From Paracoccaceae bacterium (lineage in GTDB: Bacteria; Pseudomonadota; Alphaproteobacteria; Rhodobacterales; Rhodobacteraceae), in assembly GCA_016936395.1 (NCBI GenBank), contig JAFGXY010000007.1:1-64000 (forward strand): a stretch of DNA of 64,000 nucleotides. Reading direction: 5' to 3'. The notes under the pieces were generated by a model. The model searched no databases. It was not told the DNA's origin and worked only from the letters and a program-made list of their open reading frames with translations. A program made the position numbers and the translations under genes. Of the stretch, positions 8,440-17,150 are shown one piece after another (the stretch's first letter is position 1; each line of letters opens with the position of its first letter).

Positions 8440-9281
8440 CCCAGCCGGTGATTGTTCGCACCGTTGCCGACCTGCGCGGTCATGTGCGTGGCTGGCGGGC
8501 CGAAGGGGCCAGCATTGGCGTGGTGCCCACCATGGGCGCGCTGCATGATGGCCACCTTAGCCTTGCCCGCGCGGCGCGGCGCGACTGCGCCCGGGTGATC
8601 ACCACGATCTTCGTGAACCCCAAGCAGTTCAACAACCCGGCCGATCTGCTGAAATACCCGCGATCCGAAGAGGCCGATGCCGCACTGCTGGCGACGGTGC
8701 CGGTGGACCTGATCTTTGCGCCCTCGACCGATGAGGTCTATCCCGAAGGGTTCAAGACCACGGTGTCGGTGGCGGGCGTGTCAGAACCGCTGGAAGGCCG
8801 GATGCGGCCCGGCCATTTCGACGGGGTGGCCACGGTGGTGACCAAACTTTTCGGCATGACCATGGCCGACCGCGGCTACTTTGGCCAGAAGGACTGGCAG
8901 CAGTTGCAGGTGGTGCTGCGGTTGGTGCGCGATCTGAACCTGCCGGTCCAGATTGTCGGCTGCGAAACCATCCGCGAGGCCGACGGGCTGGCGATGTCAT
9001 CGCGCAATGTGCGGCTGACGGCTGCCGGACGGCAAAAGGCCGGTGTCCTGTTCCGGGCCATCACGGCGGCGGCGGATGATATTCGTGCCGGACAATCGGA
9101 CCGCAGGGCCATTCGTGAAGCGGCCGAAACCATTCGCGCGGCGGGATTTGACCGGGTGGAGTATATCGAGTTGCGCGATGCTCAAACCCTGATGCCGTCA
9201 GACGACCCGGCCAGCCCGCGCCGGATGCTGGCGGCGGCTTGGCTGGACGGTGTGCGGCTGATCGACAACATTCCGGTCTAG
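8436..9281 (+). CDS. panC: Pantothenate synthetase
   Basis: 281 residues. Joins pantoate and beta-alanine using ATP. Begins with GTG inside the panB stop (GTGA overlap). ATP-binding HIGH-like segment [13 protein letters not shown], then [34 protein letters not shown] and [10 protein letters not shown], ending with a KMSKS-type loop (AMSSRN). Together with panB it supplies CoA and the 4'-phosphopantetheine that the NRPS/PKS carriers of this window need, though there is no operon link. Convergent with the flavin reductase gene. Confidence 0.97.
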   Translation: MTQPVIVRTVADLRGHVRGWRAEGASIGVVPTMGALHDGHLSLARAARRDCARVITTIFVNPKQFNNPADLLKYPRSEEADAALLATVPVDLIFAPSTDEVYPEGFKTTVSVAGVSEPLEGRMRPGHFDGVATVVTKLFGMTMADRGYFGQKDWQQLQVVLRLVRDLNLPVQIVGCETIREADGLAMSSRNVRLTAAGRQKAGVLFRAITAAADDIRAGQSDRRAIREAAETIRAAGFDRVEYIELRDAQTLMPSDDPASPRRMLAAAWLDGVRLIDNIPV

Positions 9282-9324
9282 ACCCGGCCAAGGTGTCCAG
9301 TCCCGCAAGGCAACGTCCCCCGCC

Positions 9325-9822
9325 TTACACCCCCGCGACAAAGCCGCCATAGACGCCTTGGCTGAACACCAGCGGCGCACCATTGCGATAGCTGGCCCGC
9401 AGCACCCGGCCCACGATGATCAGGTGATCACCGCCATCATGCGTGGCCTGCTGGGCGCAGTCGAAGCGGGCCAAGGCCCCATGAACAACGGGCACGCCTT
9501 CGGGGTTCACCTCATGGTTCAACCCGTCAAACCCGGACCCGCCCCGATTGAAGCGGGCCAGCCAATCAACATGGGTCTGATCCAGCACATGAATGGCATA
9601 GTGCCCCGCCGTCGCAAAATGGCGATAACGGCTGGACGCGTTTGCCAGCGACCACAGCACCAGCGCCGGGTCCAGCGACACCCCAGCAAAGCTGTTGGCG
9701 GTAAATCCCATCGGACCTTCGGCTGTATCGGCCGTGATCACCGTCACCCCGGTGGCAAAGCGGCCCAGGGCATCGCGAAACGCCCGCGGGTTGCCATCGG
9801 GGGTGAACACCAATTCTGTCAT
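9325..9822 (-). CDS. Flavin reductase family protein (FMN-binding split-barrel)
   Basis: 165 residues. Family pattern: FRDALGRFATGVTVITA, GFTANSFAGVSLDPALVLWSL, a YAIHVLDQ strand and a GGDHLIIVGRVL strand near the end. Such proteins reduce free flavin with NAD(P)H, often for a partner monooxygenase. Start: two adjacent ATGs (9825 and 9822); the second has GGAG at better spacing. The partner is not shown; the luciferase-like domain at 30 kb would need reduced flavin, but no operon link exists. The next upstream gene on the same strand is the aldo/keto reductase, 18 bases away. Confidence 0.85.
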   Translation of the reverse strand: MTELVFTPDGNPRAFRDALGRFATGVTVITADTAEGPMGFTANSFAGVSLDPALVLWSLANASSRYRHFATAGHYAIHVLDQTHVDWLARFNRGGSGFDGLNHEVNPEGVPVVHGALARFDCAQQATHDGGDHLIIVGRVLRASYRNGAPLVFSQGVYGGFVAGV

Positions 9823-9839
9823 CATCGCTCCATCCGTCT

Positions 9840-10733
9840 TCAGGCGACCTCGTGCCCCAGCGACAAGGTGTAGAGCTGAAACCACGTCTGGCGATCCATT
9901 TCCACCCGCATTGCGTCGGAAAGCCGGGCAATCCGGTTCAGGCTGTTGGTGCCCATCACCGGCAGAATGCGCGCCGGGTGTCGCAAAAGCCAGGCGATGG
10001 CAACCGCAGCCCAATCGACGCCCTGTGCCGCCCCAGTCTGGTGCAGCAGGTCGCGCAAGGGCGCATCGGCGCCCGACAGCAGGCTACCGCCTGCCAGCGG
10101 GCTCCAGGCCATCAAGGGCTGGCCGCGTTGCTGATGATAGGCGCTATCACCGTTGGTCAGTGCCTGATGCGCGCGCAGGCTGATCTCGATCTGATTGGTC
10201 AGCAACGGCGTTTTCATCGCCGCTTGCAGCAGCGCAAAGTCCCATGGCCGAAAGTTCGATACGCCCACACCGCGCACCTTGCCACTGGCGACCAGCGCAT
10301 CCAGCGCCGCCCCTGTTTCATGCGGGTTCATCAACGGGTCGGGGCGATGGATCAGCAACAGATCAATCCGGTCGGTCGCCATCGCCCGCAAGGACGCGTC
10401 AACCGAGGCACCGATATGGGCGGCGCCGGTGTCGTAGTGTTTCAGCCGCGCGCCCGCATGGCGGCCCATTGGGGCAATGATCCCGCACTTGGTGACGATC
10501 TCGATCTGGTCGCGCAGGGCGGGCGCGGCTTTCAGCGCTGCACCGAAAACCGTCTCGGCGGTATAGCCGCTGTACATATCGGCCTGATCCATGGTGGTGA
10601 TGCCCTGGGCAAGACAGGCCTCGACCTTGGCCTGCACGTGGCCGGGCGAGGTATCGGCATCATCCCCCAGCCGCCACATGCCATAGACAAGGCGCGACAG
10701 GGACAGATCAGGTGACAGGGCGATCTTTTCCAT
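9840..10733 (-). CDS. Aldo/keto reductase (YdhF-like)
   Basis: 297 residues forming an NADPH-dependent (beta/alpha)8 barrel. The catalytic tetrad is visible: Asp and Tyr in TTMDQADMYSGYTAE, Lys in EIVTKCG, His in DLLLIHRPDPL. The cofactor end is ILPVMGTNSLNRI. The sequence looks like the YdhF oxidoreductase branch, whose physiological substrates are unclear. Start at MEKIALSPDLSLSRLVYGMW matches the family; the long upstream extension is artefact. Probably co-transcribed with the flavin reductase gene downstream. Confidence 0.85.
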   Translation of the reverse strand: MEKIALSPDLSLSRLVYGMWRLGDDADTSPGHVQAKVEACLAQGITTMDQADMYSGYTAETVFGAALKAAPALRDQIEIVTKCGIIAPMGRHAGARLKHYDTGAAHIGASVDASLRAMATDRIDLLLIHRPDPLMNPHETGAALDALVASGKVRGVGVSNFRPWDFALLQAAMKTPLLTNQIEISLRAHQALTNGDSAYHQQRGQPLMAWSPLAGGSLLSGADAPLRDLLHQTGAAQGVDWAAVAIAWLLRHPARILPVMGTNSLNRIARLSDAMRVEMDRQTWFQLYTLSLGHEVA

Positions 10734-11044
10734 CAGCGGCGGGGTCCGTTTCAAGGGCAGGGGCGGCAGCAGCCAGAACTCCAGATGGTCATATTGCACA
10801 AGCCGAGGATAGCCCGAAAAGAGCCCGGCACGAAGGCATGCATGCCGGCAGCGTCGATCATGGCACCTCTGCCTGACGGCAGAGGCGTGTCTCTGCGTCG
10901 GGGGGCGCTGCCCCCGTCGCGCTGCCGCGCGCCTCCCCCGGAGTATTTGGAAAAGCAGCAATCCAGCCCAAGCTGACGCCGGTTCCCCCTTGCATCCGGT
11001 GGAACATGGCTGTTCCTTGCGCAGGTCTTTGCCGGAGGGATGCG
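10734..11044. other. Divergent intergenic region between two aldo/keto reductase genes
   Basis: 311 bases holding one copy of the dispersed GC-rich repeat (10901-10961) and the plus-strand ribosome binding site for the next gene. No additional gene is seen. Promoters must lie here but none is clear by eye. Confidence 0.5.
10901..10961 (-). repeat. Dispersed GC-rich palindromic repeat, copy 2
   Basis: Read on the minus strand it starts with TTGCTGCTTTTCCAAATACT, then CCGGGGGAGG, a short GC palindrome (GCGCGCGGCAGCGCG) and a closing hairpin GGGGGC-AGC-GCCCCC. It lies between divergent genes. Confidence 0.75.
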
Positions 11045-11857
11045 ATGCAGATGCTGCGAATGAACGACGGGGCCAAGATCCCGGCCCTTGGTCTGGGTGT
11101 CTGGCAGATCCCGGCGGATCAGACGGCGCGGGTGGTGGCCGAGGCGGTCGGGCTTGGCTATCCGCTGGTGGACGGAGCCGCGATCTATGGCAACGAAGCC
11201 GGTCTTGGCGATGGCCTGCGCGCCGCGGGCGTGGCGCGGGATCGGCTGTTCGTGACCACGAAAATCTGGAACGACCGGCAGGGCCATGACGACACCTTGC
11301 GCGCCTTTGACGACTCGGTGGCACGGTTGGGCCTGACGCCCGATCTGGTGCTGATCCACTGGCCCTGCCCGGACCGGGGCCTGTATCTGGACACCTGGCG
11401 CGCATTGATCCGGTTGCGCGACGAAGGCCGGGTGACGTCGATCGGCGTGTCGAACTTCATGCCCGAGCATCTGGAGCGCGTGATCGGCGAAACCGGGGTC
11501 ATCCCGGTGGTGAACCAGATCGAATTGCACCCCGAGTTTCAGCAGGCAGAGTTGCGCGCCCTGCATGACCGGCTGGGCATTGTCACCCAAAGCTGGACGC
11601 CTCTGGGCCATGGCCGCAGCTTTGACGCGCCCGCCGTGCAGGCCATTGCAGCCCGCACCGGCAAAACGCCGGCGCAGGTGATCTTGCGATGGCATGTGCA
11701 GCTTGGCTGTTCGGTTATTCCGCGCAGCACCAATCCGGGGCGGTTGGCACAAAACCTTGATGTGTTCGATTTTGCCCTGGACGCGGCCGAGATGGCCGAC
11801 ATGGCCGCGCTGGATACCGGCGCGCGGGGCGGACCAGACCCGATGCATTTCAACTGA
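11045..11857 (+). CDS. Aldo/keto reductase (2,5-diketogluconate reductase-like)
   Basis: 270 residues. Tetrad: Asp and Tyr in PLVDGAAIYGNEAGLG, Lys in FVTTKIWNDRQG, His in DLVLIHWPCP. Further family motifs are IGVSNFMPEHLERV, NQIELHPEFQQ and the cofactor-binding SVIPRSTNPGRLAQN. Resembles the DkgA/DkgB branch, which reduces alpha-keto aldehydes and related carbonyls with NADPH. Start at 11045 has GGAGG six bases upstream; an upstream in-frame ATG at 11006 lacks family sequence. Divergent from the YdhF-like gene. Confidence 0.87.
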   Translation: MQMLRMNDGAKIPALGLGVWQIPADQTARVVAEAVGLGYPLVDGAAIYGNEAGLGDGLRAAGVARDRLFVTTKIWNDRQGHDDTLRAFDDSVARLGLTPDLVLIHWPCPDRGLYLDTWRALIRLRDEGRVTSIGVSNFMPEHLERVIGETGVIPVVNQIELHPEFQQAELRALHDRLGIVTQSWTPLGHGRSFDAPAVQAIAARTGKTPAQVILRWHVQLGCSVIPRSTNPGRLAQNLDVFDFALDAAEMADMAALDTGARGGPDPMHFN

Positions 11858-12037
11858 CGCAAGCAGCCGACCTGTGACGCCAGAACCCGCAACAGCACTG
11901 GCAAGGCCATCGGGGACTGGTGAACAAAGCTTGACCGTGCCGCATGTTCGGCAGCCGTGCCCCCGCCGGTGCCGCGAAAGCCGAAAAAGACCCGGCTTTG
12001 CGCATACCTCCATCGCTTGCCCAAGGATGATCCCCTG

Positions 12038-13204
12038 ATGCGCGCCGGAATTGTCGCCCTGTTGGCCGCCTATGTCCTCAGCCAGTTCTACCGCGCCTTT
12101 CTGGCGGTGCTGACGCCGGTGCTGCAAGCCGACTTGGGGGCGACGGCCAGCGATCTTGCCGCGGCTTCGGGCTATTGGTTCCTTGCCTTTGCGGTGATGC
12201 AAATCCCGGTGGGCGAAGCGTTGGATCGCATCGGCCCGCGCCGCACCACCGCCGTCCTGCTGGCCATCGGGGCGCTTGGGGCGGCACTTTTCGCCATGGC
12301 AACCGGGCCCGTGGCGATGAAACTGGCCATTGCGCTGATCGGCACCGGGTGTTCCTCGGTGCTGATGGCATCCTACTACATCTTCGCCCGGACCTACGGA
12401 CCCGCGGTTTTCGGCACGCTGGCCGGGGCCACGGTCGGCATCGGCAATCTTGGCAATATCGGCTCGTCGCTGCCCCTGTCCCTTGCGATCGAGGCGGCTG
12501 GCTGGCGCGCATCGCTCTGGGGGCTTACAGCGATCACCGCCCTCGTGGCGCTGGCAGTCCTGATATGGGTGCGCGATCCGACCCGCAGCCCCGGCGGCCA
12601 GAAAGGCAATCTGCTCGATCTTTTGCGGATGCCCGCGCTCTGGCCGATGTTGATCATGATGGCGGTCTGCTACGCGCCATCAGCCGCCATCCGCGGGCTA
12701 TGGGTCGGCCCGCTGTTTCGTGACGTGTTCAGTGCCGATGCGGCCTGGATCGGGCAGGTCAGCCTGATCATGGGGCTGGCCATGGTTGCGGGCAGCTTTG
12801 CCTATGGCCCACTGGAACGTCTGCTGCACACCCGCAAGGGGCTGATCCTTGGCGGTAACCTCACGGCCCTGGGATGTCTTGTCGGCCTGTGGCTGATGCC
12901 ACCGGACCCGTGGCTGATCATCGCCTTGCTGGCCGGGCTCGGCCTGACCGGCACTTCGTTTCCGATGGTCATCGCACATGGCCGCGCCTTCATTCCGCCG
13001 CACCTCACCGGGCGCGGCGTCACCCTGCTCAACCTGTTCGGCATCGCCCCGGTGGGGCTTTTGCAATTTGCCACCGGCCGCATCCATGCCAGCACCCCGG
13101 CCACCGACGCAGCCGCGCCCTATGCCGCCATTTTCGGCTTCATCGCCCTGTTTCTGGCCGCCGGTCTGTGCGTCTATGCCTTCGCGCAAGACCGGACCGA
13201 CTGA
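12038..13204 (+). CDS. MFS transporter
   Basis: 388 residues, almost entirely hydrophobic, with about 12 membrane helices. It opens directly with a membrane span (GIVALLAAYVLSQFYRAFLAV). The loop between helices 2 and 3 carries GEALDRIGPRRTT, the MFS motif A (GxLaDrxGrkr). Helix 5 region GNLGNIGSSLPL and a central charged loop (DPTRSPGGQKGN) are typical. Substrate unknown. Start at 12038 has AAGGA about 10 bases upstream; the 180 bases before it show no gene. Confidence 0.85.
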   Translation: MRAGIVALLAAYVLSQFYRAFLAVLTPVLQADLGATASDLAAASGYWFLAFAVMQIPVGEALDRIGPRRTTAVLLAIGALGAALFAMATGPVAMKLAIALIGTGCSSVLMASYYIFARTYGPAVFGTLAGATVGIGNLGNIGSSLPLSLAIEAAGWRASLWGLTAITALVALAVLIWVRDPTRSPGGQKGNLLDLLRMPALWPMLIMMAVCYAPSAAIRGLWVGPLFRDVFSADAAWIGQVSLIMGLAMVAGSFAYGPLERLLHTRKGLILGGNLTALGCLVGLWLMPPDPWLIIALLAGLGLTGTSFPMVIAHGRAFIPPHLTGRGVTLLNLFGIAPVGLLQFATGRIHASTPATDAAAPYAAIFGFIALFLAAGLCVYAFAQDRTD

Positions 13205-13265
13205 TTTCCTCTTGGCAGAAATACCCCGGGGAGACGCGCGGCAGCGCGGCGGGGCAGAGCCCCTC
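13204..13265 (+). repeat. Dispersed GC-rich palindromic repeat, copy 3 (head type B)
   Basis: Starts immediately after the MFS stop codon with TTTCCTCTTGGCAGAAATAC then CCCGGGGAGACGCGCGGCAG and ends in a GGGGC/GCCCC hairpin. The head TTTCCTCTTGGC differs from the TTTGCTGC head of copies 1, 2 and 5 but matches the copy inside the PKS gene. Confidence 0.65.
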
Positions 13266-13349
13266 TTTTGTGCCAAGCGCGCCGCCACCTCTTCCCCCTG
13301 CCCCCCCTTTGCGCTAAGGGGCCATGTCGTGTGACGTCAGGAGGGCCAG

Positions 13350-14372
13350 ATGGGCTATAAAGTCGTTGTCGTGGGTGCCACGGGGAATGTGGGCAAGGAA
13401 ATGCTCAACATCCTTGCCGAGCGTGAGTTTCCGGTGGATGAAATCGCGGCCCTTGCCAGCCGCAAATCCATGGGCACCGAAGTCAGCTTTGGCGACAAGA
13501 CCCTGCGCACCAAAGACCTTGATACCTTTGATTTTACCGGCTGGGACATCGCGCTGTTCGCCATCGGGTCGGATGCGACCAAGGTCTATGCGCCGCGCGC
13601 GGCCAGTCAGGGCTGTGTGGTGATCGACAACTCGTCGCTCTATCGCTACGACCCCGACATTCCGCTGATCGTGCCCGAGGTGAATGCCGATGACGTGGTG
13701 CGCTACAAGAACAAGAACATCATCGCCAACCCCAACTGCTCGACCGCGCAGATGGTGGTGGCGCTGAAGCCGCTGCATGACCGCGCCTGCATCAAGCGGG
13801 TGGTGGTCAGCACCTATCAATCGGTGTCGGGCACCGGCAAGGAGGCGATGGACGAGTTGTGGAACCAGACCAAGGGCATGTATGTGCCGGGTCAGGAAGT
13901 GGCGCCATCGGTTTACCCCAAACAGATCGCCTTCAACGTGATCCCGCATATCGACGTGTTCCTTGACAGCGGCGGTACCAAGGAAGAGTGGAAGATGGTC
14001 GCCGAGACCAAGAAGATCCTTGACCCGAAAATCAAGGTCACGGCCACCTGCGTGCGGGTGCCGGTGTTTGTTGGCCATTCCGAGGCGATCAACATCGAGT
14101 TTGAAGAATATCTCGACTGGGAAGAAGCCACCGACATCCTGCGCGAAGCGCCCGGCGTGCTGGTGATCGACAAGCGTGAGCCCGGCGGTTACATGACGCC
14201 GGTGGAATGTGTTGGCGAATATGCCACCTATGTCAGCCGCATCCGTCAGGATGAAACCATCGAAAACGGCCTGAACCTGTGGTGCGTGTCCGACAATCTG
14301 CGCAAGGGGGCTGCGCTGAACGCGGTGCAGATCGCCGAGGTTCTGGGCATCCGCTGCCTGAAGAAGGGGTAA
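13350..14372 (+). CDS. asd: Aspartate-semialdehyde dehydrogenase
   Basis: 340 residues. Reduces aspartyl phosphate to aspartate semialdehyde, the branch point to lysine, diaminopimelate, threonine and methionine. NADP-binding VVGATGNVGKEML at the N-terminus, the active-site Cys in NPNCSTAQMV, and substrate-binding segments YQSVSGTGKEAM and CVRVPVFVGHSEA with the catalytic His. A strong ribosome binding site (CAGGAGGG) precedes the ATG. A strong hairpin terminator follows. It supplies the diaminopimelate pathway that dapF, elsewhere in the window, completes. Confidence 0.97.
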   Translation: MGYKVVVVGATGNVGKEMLNILAEREFPVDEIAALASRKSMGTEVSFGDKTLRTKDLDTFDFTGWDIALFAIGSDATKVYAPRAASQGCVVIDNSSLYRYDPDIPLIVPEVNADDVVRYKNKNIIANPNCSTAQMVVALKPLHDRACIKRVVVSTYQSVSGTGKEAMDELWNQTKGMYVPGQEVAPSVYPKQIAFNVIPHIDVFLDSGGTKEEWKMVAETKKILDPKIKVTATCVRVPVFVGHSEAINIEFEEYLDWEEATDILREAPGVLVIDKREPGGYMTPVECVGEYATYVSRIRQDETIENGLNLWCVSDNLRKGAALNAVQIAEVLGIRCLKKG

Positions 14373-14387
14373 GCTCGCCCTTGCAGT

Positions 14388-14427
14388 GACAGTAAAAAGC
14401 CCGCCATCCGGCGGGCTTTTTACTGTC
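14388..14427. terminator. Bidirectional intrinsic terminator between asd and carbonic anhydrase genes
   Basis: Perfect 18-bp stem (14388-14405 with 14410-14427) around an ATCC loop. The stem contains GCCCGCC/GGCGGGC flanked by AAAAA and TTTTT, so a U-run is produced in either direction. It sits between convergent genes. Confidence 0.95.
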
Positions 14428-14489
14428 AGAGGCATCGGCCCGCGTGCGCATTTTACCGGAGGGAAGGACGCCAGCCGCAGGCCGACAGA

Positions 14490-15134
14490 TCAGACCGGAA
14501 CGAAGCCCAGTTCAGGATCATAATGCTCCAGCAAGCCCTCGCCGGTGTCGTTCCACAGCCCGTGCAGGGTCAGCCGGTCCGCCTCCACCGCCTCGCGCAC
14601 GAAGGGAAACGTCATCAGGTTGGCAAGGCTGACCAGCACACCCTGCTTTTCCAGCGCACGCAACCGGTCCGCTTCAGGCAGGTCGCGGACATGCTCAAAG
14701 CCGGGGCGCAGGATATCCATCCAGCGGCCCACGAACGAGGTCTTTTCCTCCAGTTCCGGGGCCTTGCCCATGCACATGTCATGGCAGCCCTTCACGCCGC
14801 CGCAGTTTGAATGGCCCAGCACCACGAGATGCGCCACACCCAGCGAAGTGACCGCGTATTCCACCGCCGCCGAGGTGCCGTGATATTCGCCATCGGGGTT
14901 ATAAGGCGGCACAAGGTTTGCGATGTTGCGGTGGATGAAGAACTCGCCCTCATCCGCACCGAAGATCGAGGTCACATGGACCCGGCTGTCACAGCACGAG
15001 ATCACCATGGCGCGCGGATACTGGCCGCTTTCGGCCAGACGGCGCAGCCAGGCCTTGTTGTCTTGATAGGTGGTGGCGCGCCAGCCATAAAAGCGCTGCA
15101 CCAGATAGGCGGGAAGGGGGCTAGCTGCATCCAT
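14490..15134 (-). CDS. Beta-class carbonic anhydrase
   Basis: 214 residues. Interconverts CO2 and bicarbonate with zinc. Zinc ligands are visible: Cys in SCCDSRVHV (with the Asp-Arg dyad), His and Cys in LGHSNCGGVKG. Other family segments are FFIHRNIANLVPPY and SAAVEYAVTSLGV. No signal peptide, so cytoplasmic. Start MDAASPLPAYLVQRFYGW is the first ATG and fits usual length. Divergent from a conserved hypothetical gene. Confidence 0.95.
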   Translation of the reverse strand: MDAASPLPAYLVQRFYGWRATTYQDNKAWLRRLAESGQYPRAMVISCCDSRVHVTSIFGADEGEFFIHRNIANLVPPYNPDGEYHGTSAAVEYAVTSLGVAHLVVLGHSNCGGVKGCHDMCMGKAPELEEKTSFVGRWMDILRPGFEHVRDLPEADRLRALEKQGVLVSLANLMTFPFVREAVEADRLTLHGLWNDTGEGLLEHYDPELGFVPV

Positions 15135-15276
15135 GCCGTCGGGCCTCCGTTTGAGCTTCGACCCTACATAGGCAGCAATCGCAGAAAATTCGAGAGGGAT
15201 TGTGCTGCACGCGCAACCTTTTCTTCAGGATGCACGGCGCACCCTGCCCTTGGGTGTATTTCATGAGGTGTGGGCC

Positions 15277-15666
15277 ATGCGAGCTGAAAACGTGGTGCTG
15301 CTGCGTCCGGAAGAACGGGTGCGGCAGAATGGTGAACCGATCGCGTCGCTGTATCGAAATCTGGGAACGGCCTCTGCCGAACAGGTGGTGACACGGGCCT
15401 TGGGCGAACTGGCGCTGACCATGGCGGGTCTGGCGGTGCAGGTCCGGGCGCATGATCTGGCCAATCTGGCGCGGCAGTTGCGCCGTCTGCAACGGATGGC
15501 CGAAAATCTGGGGATGATCAGTCTGGGGCTGGTCGCCTCTGACGCACGGACCTGTCTGGAATGCTGTGATACAACCGCGTTTTCGGCTGTCTGGGCCCGG
15601 TTGATCCGCATTGCCGAACGCACGCTGGGGCCAGACAGGGACATGCTGGATCAATCTTCGGTTTAG
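15277..15666 (+). CDS. Conserved hypothetical protein upstream of an M17 aminopeptidase gene
   Basis: 129 residues, mostly alpha-helical and soluble. Sequence such as NGEPIASLYRNLGTASAEQV and LANLARQLRRLQRMAENLGM looks like a four-helix small protein; two Cys lie in TCLECCDTT. I recall similar uncharacterised proteins in Rhodobacteraceae but know no function. The start at 15277 has GAGG upstream. A longer in-frame start at 15202 would add 25 residues lacking family character. It is 74 bases upstream of the aminopeptidase gene and may be co-transcribed. Confidence 0.65.
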   Translation: MRAENVVLLRPEERVRQNGEPIASLYRNLGTASAEQVVTRALGELALTMAGLAVQVRAHDLANLARQLRRLQRMAENLGMISLGLVASDARTCLECCDTTAFSAVWARLIRIAERTLGPDRDMLDQSSV

Positions 15667-15740
15667 GGGGGCCTTGCGGGAAAACTTGAAACGGCTAGGC
15701 TCTGCAGGCTGCGCCCCGTTGACCTAACAGGATCCCCGCC

Positions 15741-17150
15741 ATGACTGCCGTGCCTGCCCTTGCCGATGCTGACGCAACCTCGCTGCCCCTGCATGTGGTG
15801 GCGTCTGAAGATCTGCCTGCGTGGTGTGCCGGGCCTGGGTCCGAATGGGCGCAATGGCTTGCCGCCACCGGGTTTGAGGCCGGCCTGGGCGATGTCCGGC
15901 TGCTGCCGGGCAGTGTGGCGGGGTCAGGGGGGGCAGGGTTGGTCGGGGCGATTGTCGGCCTTGGCCGCGCCCCGGCACGGGCGCGCAGCCGGTTTGGGGT
16001 GGCCAAGGCCGTGGCCAGCCTTCCGGCAGGCGATTGGCATCTGTCCGGCGCCTTGACAGAAAGCCAAGCGAAAGAGGCGGTGTTGGGTTGGCTTCTGGCC
16101 AGCTATCGGTTTGACCGCTATCGCCCGGCCAAGAAATCTGCCGCCCTGCCGCGCCTGAAACTGCCCGCAGGCGTGGATGGCGAAACCCTGCTGGCGATGG
16201 CCGAGGGCGAATATCTGACCCGCGACCTGATCAACACCCCGGCCAACGACATGGGGCCGGATGAGTTGCAAGCCGCGTTTTTCGGTCTGGCGCAGCGCTT
16301 TGGCGCGACGGCTTCGGCGATTGTCGGCCATGATCTGCTGGCGCAGAACTTTCCGATGATCCATGCCGTTGGCCGCGCCGCCGCCCGCGCGCCGCGTCTG
16401 CTGGACATGCGTTGGGGCCGTGAAGGCCCGCAACTGACCCTTGTGGGCAAGGGGGTGTGCTTTGACACCGGCGGGCTGGATATCAAGCCATCCTCGAGCA
16501 TGCTGCTGATGAAAAAGGACATGGGCGGGGCGGCCACCGTCATGGGGCTGGCGCTGATGATCATGCGGCTTGGCCTGCCGTTGCGCCTGCGGGTGCTGGT
16601 GCCTGCGGTGGAAAACAGCGTGTCCGGTGCCGCGATGCGCCCGCGCGATATCCTGACCTCACGCCGTGGTCTGACGGTCGAGGTGAACAACACCGACGCC
16701 GAGGGCCGCCTGGTTCTGGGCGATGCCCTGGCCTATGCCTGTGAGGATGAGGGCGCCACCGTGATCTCGATGGCCACGCTGACCGGGGCTGCGCGGGTGG
16801 CGGTGGGGCCGGACCTTGCCCCCTATTTCGCCAATGATCCGGCGATGGCCGCCGTGATCGAGGCCGGGGCTGCCGCCGGGTTTGACCCGGTCTGGCGCCT
16901 GCCGTTCTGGGACGCCTACGAGCCACTGATCGAACCCGGCATCGCCGATCTGGACAACGCGCCTTCGGGCGGTTTTGCCGGGGCGATCACCGCCGCCTTG
17001 TTCCTGCGCCGCTTTGTCAGCACGCCACGCTATGCGCATTTCGACATCTACGGCCATATCCCGTCCGAGTTGCCGGGTCGGCCCAAGGGCGGGGCTGGTC
17101 AGGGCGCGCGGGCCATCCTTTATGCCTTGCCCGACATGTTGGGTCTGTGA
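15741..17150 (+). CDS. Leucyl aminopeptidase family protein (M17)
   Basis: 469 residues. Two-metal aminopeptidase domain in the C-terminal 300 residues: GKGVCFDTGGLDIKPSSSM (metal Lys/Asp), KKDMGGAATVMG, and the signature NTDAEGRLVLGDAL, all with the expected Lys, Asp and Glu ligands. The N-terminal domain is divergent from PepA, as in the PepB/YpdF-like branch of alphaproteobacteria. Overlaps the following NlpC/P60 gene (TGATG), suggesting joint peptide or peptidoglycan-peptide turnover. Start MTAVPALADAD is the only plausible ATG. Confidence 0.92.
   Translation: MTAVPALADADATSLPLHVVASEDLPAWCAGPGSEWAQWLAATGFEAGLGDVRLLPGSVAGSGGAGLVGAIVGLGRAPARARSRFGVAKAVASLPAGDWHLSGALTESQAKEAVLGWLLASYRFDRYRPAKKSAALPRLKLPAGVDGETLLAMAEGEYLTRDLINTPANDMGPDELQAAFFGLAQRFGATASAIVGHDLLAQNFPMIHAVGRAAARAPRLLDMRWGREGPQLTLVGKGVCFDTGGLDIKPSSSMLLMKKDMGGAATVMGLALMIMRLGLPLRLRVLVPAVENSVSGAAMRPRDILTSRRGLTVEVNNTDAEGRLVLGDALAYACEDEGATVISMATLTGAARVAVGPDLAPYFANDPAMAAVIEAGAAAGFDPVWRLPFWDAYEPLIEPGIADLDNAPSGGFAGAITAALFLRRFVSTPRYAHFDIYGHIPSELPGRPKGGAGQGARAILYALPDMLGL

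Noticed and set aside
10751-12202. 483-codon minus-strand open frame across the second aldo/keto reductase and into the MFS gene
   Set aside because: Low-complexity composition with frequent His, Arg, Gln and Gly; it is the shadow of two clear plus-strand genes.
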